Assembly: GCA_010015655.1 (NCBI GenBank)
Contig: ML976682.1
Location: 399,572-463,571 of the forward strand
From: Bimuria novae-zelandiae CBS 107.79
Taxonomy: Eukaryota > Ascomycota > Dothideomycetes > Pleosporales > Didymosphaeriaceae
Direction of reading: 5' to 3'
Length of the DNA stretch: 64,000 nucleotides
Made by a program: the position numbers and the translations under genes
Part shown: in pieces, positions 56,581-64,000 of the stretch
Layout of the letters: each line of letters begins with the position of its first letter
How positions within the stretch are numbered: the first letter of the stretch is position 1
Notes under the pieces: model-generated
What the model was told of the DNA's origin: nothing
The model's database searches: none
What the model saw: the letters and a program-made list of their open reading frames with translations, nothing else

Positions 56581-57200
56581 CGGTTTCAGCCGCGGTTTCG
56601 TGCAGCAATGCCCGGATGCAGAGATTTGGCAAACAGCCGACGCGCTGGGAAAAGAAATCGAAACGCCCGATGCAAATTCCCGCCGCCGACTTACCGCCAC
56701 CTTCTCCAGTCGCTCCAGATCGCGTCATGCTCCTGGATGATTTAACGGTGCCCTCTCCAAAATACGTGCGCGTGCGCGAATCCTCGCCCCCCGACCCCAT
56801 CGCAACACTCTATCCACCCTATACCCGCGTGTACCATCGCACATCTAACAATACACTCTGCACGCTTGCCTACGCGGTCACCCAGCGCGGCGCCCGCAGG
56901 ATCTTATTCGAGCTCGGAGTCCGGGATCTCACCAAAGGGTTTGATTTCGCGCTTTCGGATTACTGTGCTGGGCTGGTGAAGGGCGACGATAATGGCTTGG
57001 ACAGGAAGTTGGAATGTGTGACTGTGCAACCACCGTTGTTTAGCCATTATTGGGATGAGAAGGGTAGGAGTGACATCATGGGGTTGGGAGTTGGGGGACG
57101 GCCGGAGATAGGGAGTCGGTATATTATTAGGAGTGTGAGGGCGAGCTTGGAGGGGCTTGTTGAGGGGAGTGAGACGTTGTTTGAGCAATGGAGTAAGTGA
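56581..57200 (+). pseudogene. Truncated GT25-family glycosyltransferase, C-terminal half
   Basis: A frame open to 57200 carries the C-terminal half of the fungal glycosyltransferase family 25 group: LPPPSPVAPDRVMLLDDLTV, PSPKYVRVRE, then TLAYAVTQRGARRILFELGV and FDFALSDYCAGL, ending RYIIRSVRASLEGLVEGSE. GT25 enzymes transfer hexoses from nucleotide sugars. Their N-terminal half, with the conserved acidic ED-D metal-binding segment before this region, is absent, and the frame upstream of about 56640 loses resemblance. No upstream exon was found between 55523 and 56560. It is therefore a 5'-truncated remnant, unless a distant exon exists outside what I could recognise. Confidence 0.6.
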
Positions 57201-59188
57201 GATGAGGCGCCAGTTCAAAAGTCCAGATACAGTGGGTTGAAGTTTTGTTGCTGTTCAGACGGAGCGATCAGCCACCCAATCGTGATACCTACCTTACCGC
57301 GCTATAGTCATCATCTGACAACACAATCGTCGATGGGCTTCTTGACCGACCCATTACGTGACATCAACAACGTTTGCGACGTTTCACATCGAGCCACCGA
57401 AAAGAAAGGAGTCATCTATTGTACGATTCGAGTCCCAGACGTGAGGCATGCCACGATTGATAATGCACATTACAATAGAGCATCGCGCCCGCGAATTTGG
57501 ATAATAACGGGTGCTGTTATCGCTGACTTTGGTGGCGAACCATGTAACAATACACAGGCACATAGGAACCCTCTGTCAGGCAATACCAATACGCAAGAGC
57601 AACAAGAAAGAAGACATACACGCTCCAAGGGTCCAAGCGCAAGTGCAAATCGAGAAGCTGAACAGTAGGGGAAGATCAAAGGTACACAGTTGCAAGACGC
57701 AGCAAATACAAAGGTGGAGATCAATGAGCGGAGAGGGCTTAGATTGCTCTCTCTTGTACCCTAAATGGTCCATTAATGAGCCTTCCCTGAGCAACCTTCA
57801 AGAAAAGAAAAGTCGCTGATCCAGAAGAGGCAAGAGGCTTACTGATCGTCTTCCGTGCATTTGCGAACAAAGTTCGAAGTGTGTTATGACACCGAGGAAG
57901 GATTTATTAAGCTATGCTGCCTCGATGTATACATGGACGAAGTAGATGGTGAGTATTGCCTTCGTGAAATGCAGAAGAAGCCTAATACCGATCTGCAGGC
58001 AATGAGTTTTTTCGGCCTTTGAAAATAAAGGAGAACAATGCGCCACTGATTCTACTGTGTAAGAAGAAGTGAGAAGGATCCCGGCTCTACATAGTACCTA
58101 TAACGCCTCTCGCTATTGATTCCGACTAGTTGAGACACTGTTTGCAGAGCCATGACTCTTGCAAAAACCCTGCAGAATTTCAAAACTTGCCGAAACTATT
58201 GATTAACGTCAGGCAACGGAACTCAGGTCCCATACTACTCCATTTGCGACGACATGTAACGGAGATTGGATGACATGACGGGATCTGAGGCCACAAGGCG
58301 CTTCTAGAGTCACGTAAAGGTTAGCGGCGGCTGCCATCCGCCTGTCACAGTGTCAGATGCAAGCTGCGGATGCGTTTCCGATGCAGTTTAGGTAATACCC
58401 CGAGGGCCTCGACTGCCAGACCATCGCACGGCCCGAGCTTTCTGCATCGGGCCGTACGCTGTGTATTACTTTTGCTACCTACATGGCCCAGGGTCCTGCA
58501 CCCAAACATGATAGATATACGAATACTAGCATATCCTCCGAGCCGTAGAAACCATGTTCCTATGACAATCGGTCGCAACTTAAACTGGGAAAGGCATACT
58601 CCGAACAGCGAGACCGCTATAGTTGAGGGAGCGGTGGACGTGTTTTGGCAGCGCCAGTGGCACTATCCCTAATCATTATCCCAAAGTTGGTCAACATATG
58701 CGCGAATTTGGCACACAGAAACGTCAGTGCTTCCGAATGCATACTGTGGTAGTCTCTGCTCAACCGCGGCATGGAATCGCCAAGATCGTTGAAACGTGTG
58801 ATCGCGACCCCTTAGCGGCGTCAGTCGTTTATCTTGATGCCAAGAAATAAGAATTTCCAGATCTGTACCTTGAGACCGACTCTAGACAAAGACACGCTTC
58901 GCTTTAAGTTAGGGAACACCACGGAGGGGAATGTTTCAGTGGTTTCTTGGCACCGTTGTGCTGGACTGCAAAACATGCAGCGTTTGAGCCTAAGGCAAGG
59001 ATTTAGGGCCGACTTCAGGCATTCTTGTATAAGTAGAATAGGTTCCTTAGGGTTTTCTAAATCATCATCGCAGGCATCGATCGATCATTACAGCATCTAT
59101 ACATTCTTTTCGACCTTTTTCTTGCAAATCATAACCTTTTTCGACCAACACATCCCACCACTCTTCTTCCAAGATCAAACAAGTCAAA
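57201..59188. other. No supported gene
   Basis: GC-normal, about 2 kb, with many short frames (for example 57237-57668, 58370-58672) lacking domains or credible splice structure. The last 150 bp are pyrimidine-rich with a CAAG/CAAAATG start context and act as promoter and leader of the secreted-protein gene. Confidence 0.45.
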
Positions 59189-59629
59189 ATGCGCTCTACT
59201 TCCATCATCTCATTCTTCGCGCTCGCCGCCGGAGTAGTCTTGGCTAGTAAGTTATTTTCTCTTCTATAAAACGATCGATCTCCTGTACTCTATCTATACA
59301 TTCACAGGCCATTTTCTTCCACTCCCACTCCACGCACTCATCCAACAGCAAGCTAATAACCTTCTTTTCTAGACCCTATGCCCAAGCGTGGCGGCTCTTC
59401 GAGCTTCAATTCGTTCATTACCGGCGAAGGCAACGATGTCTTCGGCAACCAGGGCGTAGCATGCTCAGTCGATGGCTCAACCGGCGTATGCCAATCCAAT
59501 GGCCAATGCGCGAACGAAATTCCTCCAAACGAGATTGACGTTTTGGGCAGTGGAGAGCCCGTTGCCGCGTGCACCGCCGGAGGACCGGTTGGAGTGTTGG
59601 ATGCGAACGGCGATGTAGTGCCAGCGTAA
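59189..59629 (+). CDS. Small secreted cysteine-containing protein, effector-like
   Basis: Two exons (59189-59246, 59373-59629) separated by a 126-bp intron give 104 residues. The first exon encodes a signal peptide (MRSTSIISFFALAAGVVLA), and the intron lies one base past its last alanine codon. The mature region begins NPMPKRGGSSS, with a KR pair suited to Kex2 cleavage, and contains four cysteines (ACSVDGSTGVCQSNGQCANE and, further on, AACTAGG), enough for two disulfides. Size, secretion signal, dibasic site and even cysteine count are typical of secreted proteins of plant-associated fungi. No domain is recognised and a virulence role is only a possibility. The start is in a good context (gtcaaaATGC). 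The gene lies about 0.4 kb from transposon remnants. Confidence 0.75.
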
Positions 59630-60010
59630 GAAGGATATTCTTGGCGATAAACAATACTTTATTCGATTATTGTTCCAGTGAACGAATAGTATAGTCAAAT
59701 ATGAATGCATATTAAAGAGAACTCTACACAGTATACAATGGGTTTACCGTGATTTGATTGTCTGCAGCAACAATGGGCAGAGAACGGCACATCGCCACCA
59801 CTAGCAGGGAGGATGGCCGACTCGCTCTGCCCATAGGGTTACCATGAATGTTTAAGCATGGAGTTAAGCATCGGACGAGCAGGTCTCATGGTTGGCTTCT
59901 GAACTGGAGCAGGCGTAACGACGCAGAGTGTACATAGCTGGCGCATCGTAACGGCCCATACCCACTGGGTGCATGGCCATAATAGAACACACACACACAC
60001 ACACACACAC
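59630..60010. other. 3' flank of the secreted-protein gene, ending in (AC)n
   Basis: No gene seen. An (AC)12 microsatellite at 59987-60010 abuts the start of LINE-like sequence. Confidence 0.5.
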
Positions 60011-60011
60011 C

Positions 60012-60804
60012 ATGAATGTTAGTGCGAAACGGTCAACCTGCGCTGCGTGAACTGTCAAGGACCACACCGGGCGTCCAGCCGCCAATGCCACGAGTACGAG
60101 GAGGAAAGAGACAGGATCCTCGCACGCCAACGTCATGAATAAAGAGCTAAAAATCCTGCAGGCGAACATGTGGAAAGGCAGGGAGTCGCAGCACGCGCTC
60201 CACAACGACCCGGCGCTGGCTGACTTTCACTTCATCCTGGGCCAGGAGCCCGGGTGCTTTCTTGCAGACGGAAAGGTGGTGCTGCGCGGCACCAAACCGC
60301 ACTGGACGATCTTCGTGCCGTTCGGCAGGCGACAAGGCCCGTACCCGGTCCGGTCGTGCATCTGGATGTCGAGAGACGTGGCGGCGACACAGGTGCACGT
60401 GGACTCGGCGGACATCACGGCGGTGGTAGCGTATGTGGGTGGGAGGAAGCTGGTGGTGGTATCGGTGTACATTCCTAACCTCAAATCGATGCGGAACAGG
60501 GATGAGGGCAGAGAGGCGCTCACCAGCAGGCTGGACATAATTAGAGAGGTGGTGCAGCGAGAGCAGCTCCGCGACCTATACACGGAGGTAATTATTGCTA
60601 GCGACTTTAACTAACACCATCTGCTGTAGGGAGGGAGCAGCGTTAATAATAAGCTAAGACAAGAAGAGAGCAAGCTAATTATTAATTTTATAGGGGAGTT
60701 GTCGCTCTAGAGCCTCCTCTTCGTAGGAATGATTACCTATAAATGCGTCTAAGGGAAGTCGACGATTGATCTTATGTTAGTAACGGAACGGCTAGCGGAA
60801 GACC
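60012..60804 (+). mobile_element. 5'-truncated Tad1-like LINE: end of ORF1 and endonuclease of ORF2
   Basis: The end of ORF1 encodes a CCHC knuckle (CVNCQGPHRASSRQC) followed by HEYEEERDRILARQ. Its TAA stop overlaps the ATG of ORF2 at 60135, the usual compact LINE arrangement. ORF2 starts KELKILQANMWKGRESQHAL and continues as an apurinic-type endonuclease domain (VVVSVYIPNLKS, EVIIASDFN). A TAA replaces the codon after DFN, and further stops follow as the sequence becomes TA-rich. The reverse transcriptase is not seen because a DNA transposon begins at 60807. The endonuclease would nick target DNA to prime reverse transcription; this copy is dead. Confidence 0.8.
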
Positions 60805-60806
60805 TA

Positions 60807-62936
60807 CCGTGCCCGTGCACCCAACGCGCGCCGTCAGCCAACGCGCGGAATTGGCCCTAGTTATTACTAGCAAACTTAGGGCCGTAGAGTTATATATAAT
60901 AGTTGTTATTACTAGATTTTCTGGTAGAGTAATCTATAGGCCTATGCGACAGAATTTGCTACTAAAATTTACGTAGTTAAAGTATTTTACGGCCGTGGCT
61001 ATTTACTATAGGTGTAGGTGCTAAGCATAGCTTATAAATAATACTACTATTTTATATAGCTATAGAACTACGTTTTTACCTCTTTTTAACTTTTTATTAC
61101 TATAAGGCCTTGCGCTTACGTTTTTATATAGTCTAAGATCTATTTTAAGAGTTACGCTACTATTTCTTACGTACTTTCTTAGCTTTACGCGTATTAATAG
61201 CTTAGCGCTTTTCTATACGCTTCTTTTCTTGCTCTTTCTTCTTCCTTACTACTATTTAGCGCTTCTCTTCTGTAATTTGCTTCTTATACGCTATAGTAGT
61301 AGCCTTTAACTTTTTTGCCTTTTCTTTTTAGAACTTCTCCTCCTCTACCTTACGCTTTACTAACCTTATCCGTGTGCGCGCTTCTTGAAAGGAGCGAGGA
61401 GTCTACATTATGTACGGTCCCTAGTACTCGTAGTGTTATAGTAAAGCTAGAGGCTTGCCTTGCTTTTCTCGCTTCCTCTTAGTAGTAAGAGCGTCTATTA
61501 GACCTTCATTTTCGCTCCTTATAAGGGTGTTTTAAATAGCTATATAGTAGAGTAATTGCTAAATAATTAATGCATCTTTCTCTATTACACCCCTTAACGC
61601 ACGCCTTGCTACTTAATCTAAAACTCTCTACTATTCTCCTTTATAGATAGTAGCGTTAGAGTCGCTATCTTCTGTAGTCTTAAAGTCGCTGTCTATAAAC
61701 TTATCTAGTATAATATTAGGGTTAAATAGGCTCACGCCCACTGCCTTAAAGGAGCTAAGTATATTTAATTTAGTAAAGCTAGCCACCTAGGCATCCTAGA
61801 ATAGCGAGAAGAAGTTAGGCTTCTTTACTAGTACTAGGCCTTTATACTTAAAGAGGCGCTCTCCTAGCTTCTTTAAGTATGCTATACTAAGAGGCTTAAA
61901 CATTACTATATTAAGCGGCTAAAGCGTGTGCGTGCTGTAAGGTGGATAGATACTTATAAGAATCTTGTGCTAGTAGTAATACTCTAAAAACTCTTTAGTT
62001 AGGTAACTCCTATAGCTATTTATAAGCAATAGGCGGTACTTTCTTTAAGCTTTAGATATAGTAAAGCGCTAGAACACCTATTATAGCTAAGCAAGACCTA
62101 GGCCGTCGTTACTCTAGCCACTAGGTAATACTCTAAAAAAGGCTATATATTCTCCCACCTTTATATCCTCCACCCAGGTGCTCTGAATATTCTAAGATTT
62201 AGTTAGATATATAAGGCCTAGAGGAAGAGCAGATCCATCCGCGCACACACATGCTATAAGGCTTACTTATAATTATTATCCTATAGTATCTACCTAAAGG
62301 GTTTCTTCTTAAATTAACGCTTACTAAAAATTCTCTTTTATCTACTAATAGCTCTAATTATAAAGCCTTTCTTGTCTATATTATATGTGTGCGTAAGCTT
62401 TATTTTATAAAACTTAATTTTATCGCGTAGCGCGTCGTAGTATAGCTTATACTTATTACTAGAGTTAGCGATATGGCGTTGCCAGTCTATAGATGTGGTA
62501 AATTAAGACGTAAGCTTATCGTTGTAACAATCTAAGAAGCGCGATACTTAGCTCTTAGAGATCTAATGCCTAGCGATATTTAAGGCGAAATTTTAAACTA
62601 TCTCTCTTGTAGGTAGGAGGTGTTCTTTTGTAAGCTTATCTATATACTTTATAAGCTCTACCTCCTCCTATAGGCTAAGGTTCTAACGCGTTACTATATC
62701 CTCTTAGTAAGAACGCGCACTAAGCTCTACTTTATACGTTAAAGTTAAGTAAATAACGCCATGCTTTCGAGCTATTTTTATTTATAGGATTTTCTTTTTT
62801 AGAGGTATACTTTTTGCTTTTGCAACTGCTTCGTTAATGCCTATTATTATTATTATGCTGTGTTAGGATGAAAAAGTGTTATGTGGATAGTGTTCCGCGC
62901 GTTGGCCGACGGCGCGCGTTGGGTGCACGGGCACGG
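60807..62936 (-). mobile_element. Mariner/pogo-type DNA transposon with 44-bp TIRs, RIP-inactivated
   Basis: Termini ccgtgcccgtgcacccaacg.. (60807-60850) and the complement (62893-62936) match at 43 of 44 positions, flanked by TA. Each terminus has two copies of CCAACGCGCG in direct orientation. Minus-strand reading near 61650-62050 gives DDE_1 transposase text: YRLLLINSYRSYLTKEFLEY, ISIYPPYSTHTL.PLNIVMFKP and LVLVKKPNFFSLF. The element has inserted in the LINE: gaagacc to its left and tatcggtgg to its right belong together. Stops in all frames. Confidence 0.88.
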
Positions 62937-62938
62937 TA

Positions 62939-63100
62939 TCGGTGGTTTCGTAAAATCCCGCTACACATGTGATCTGGGCGCTTATTAGGTAATCGCTTCC
63001 TGCGCGTCATTTGACCCCACCTATTTTTCCATATAATTAGATACCGTACATAAATTCATTCCCTTAAATAATACCCTGCTATTATCCTTAAGGGTTATCG
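62939..63100. other. Possible continuation of the interrupted LINE
   Basis: The sequence resuming after the transposon (atcggtggtttcg..) is GC-normal for 80 bp, then TA-rich. It could be the next piece of ORF2 but is too short to identify. Confidence 0.3.
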
Positions 63101-63102
63101 TA

Positions 63103-64000
63103 ATGCCAGCCAAAAGTCGTAAACGTAAGAGTACTTAGGTGTTTAAGGGGGGCAAGAATCTACCCTAAGCAACGCAGGTAGCTAAAAAGTCGCGTATAAC
63201 AAAGTTACTTTATAAAAAAACTTTTAAAAAAGTAAAGGCTAGGGCACCTTTACAAGAGATAGTAAATAAAGCTAATTATATAACTACTACTAAGGTAGCT
63301 AAAGTAGAGTAACTTAAGGATAAGGACGTTATGGAGTAAGAGATATACCTAAAGAATAGCCTATTATTAGCCTAGCTAGGTCCTTTTATATAATAATTAG
63401 ATAAGGAGCTTGCTAAGGTAATTAATAAGACTTATATAAGATGTCGCTATAGAGCGTACTATAATAATAAGATAGTTAATAGCGTAGAGGATAGTAATTA
63501 TAAGCAACTACTTAGTAGTCTAATAGCGGGCGAGGTTTAGAGATAGGCTAACAGCATTATTATAGAGATAAGCACCTAGGAGAAAGTCTCTATTAAAAGC
63601 CTTACTATTATTATATATTTAAGTTAAACTTTAGTAAAGGATTATATAGCAAACGCTCTTAAACGCGGGGAGAGTTACCTACGTTTTACTAACGTAAAAA
63701 CCAGCGTAGAAGAGTTACTATAATTAGCGCCCCCAGGGGCTACTACGTGCATAGATTTTAACTTAGTACTACTACTAGAGTTACCTCAGGTGCCTGCTTC
63801 AAGTCAGTCACGCGTAGGTGGCCTATAAGGCTCTTAGGTACGACTCACCGCTACTAATCGCTAACTTGCTGAGCTACCAGACGTCATAGCGATTGACCAG
63901 ATAGGCAATGGGCTAGCTATCCAAATACGGGACGCGTGGAGGTGCCAGGACACCATGTGCTCGAACTACGCCCATGTGTGCTACTTTCAGCGTACTAAAT
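63103..64000 (+). pseudogene. Unrecognised RIP-degraded reading frame, runs off the window
   Basis: From an ATG near 63103 one plus-strand frame gives continuous protein-like text (MPAKSRKRKST, FKGGKNLP, YKKTFKKVKARAPLQEIVNK) interrupted by about a dozen TAG/TAA codons at positions where CAG, CAA or TGG would be expected. The first 60 residues are lysine-rich. From about 63750 the sequence is hardly degraded and reads LPDVIAIDQIGNGLAIQIRD, then AWRCQDTMCSNYAHVCYFQR. I do not recognise the family; it may be a transposon accessory or nucleic-acid-binding protein. The frame is still open at the window edge. Confidence 0.4.

Noticed and set aside
57400..57460. tRNA T-loop-like gattcgagtccc
   Set aside because: No acceptor stem, anticodon arm or D-arm could be found around it.

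Overview
The window looks like nuclear DNA of a filamentous ascomycete. A Pleosporales-type dothideomycete is my best guess from gene content and intron style, but this is inference. Genes are GC-normal, with short introns (mostly 45-110 bp, GT..AG). They sit in islands separated by kilobases of TA-rich DNA full of stop codons, the pattern that repeat-induced point mutation (RIP, CpA to TpA) leaves on transposons. There are three large TA-rich tracts (about 5.65-15.2 kb, 22.85-29.3 kb, 42.3-51.4 kb) and a fourth at the right edge (60.6-64 kb).

Layout. 0-5.6 kb: a BTB-domain relic with an in-frame stop, a CorA-like two-helix membrane protein, and a small hypothetical gene. 5.65-15.2 kb: RIP-degraded repeats, including a 2.8-kb hairpin (two 1.37-1.39-kb inverted arms flanked by TAA microsatellite; one microsatellite holds a 10-N assembly gap) and a pogo/Fot1-type element carrying a nested insertion and MITE. 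15.2-22.1 kb: a housekeeping island on its own between two TA-rich tracts: mitochondrial aconitase-family enzyme and KH-domain RNA-binding protein on the minus strand, and the acetolactate synthase regulatory subunit ILV6 diverging from them. 22.85-29.3 kb: a nest of pogo-type elements broken by two sharply bounded solo LTRs. 30.2-42.0 kb: an SPX/VTC5-like protein, mitochondrial glycerol-3-phosphate dehydrogenase (GUT2), an F-box protein, and two related broken genes next to each other. 42.3-51.4 kb: a TA-rich block bounded by a perfect 17-bp inverted repeat, containing a complete Ty3/gypsy element with 435-bp LTRs and a 5-bp target duplication. 51.9-55.5 kb: a DUF3435/FluG-type tyrosine recombinase gene (the family that includes Starship captains). 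Its recombinase half has three in-frame stops, while a long zinc-finger C-terminal frame is still open. 56.6-64 kb: a truncated GT25 glycosyltransferase, a small secreted cysteine-containing protein, a 5'-truncated Tad1-like LINE split by a mariner/pogo element with 44-bp TIRs, and an unrecognised degraded reading frame running off the end.

The intact genes do not form a pathway cluster; they are ordinary metabolism (TCA/lysine-type hydratase, branched-chain amino acids, glycerol-phosphate shuttle, polyphosphate/phosphate sensing). The most interesting biology is in the mobile DNA: the disabled recombinase and its possible element, the giant hairpin, nested insertions with readable target duplications, and gene relics clustered at the edges of the TA-rich blocks. 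Splice coordinates below come from reading GT..AG junctions that keep frame and have not been tested against transcripts.
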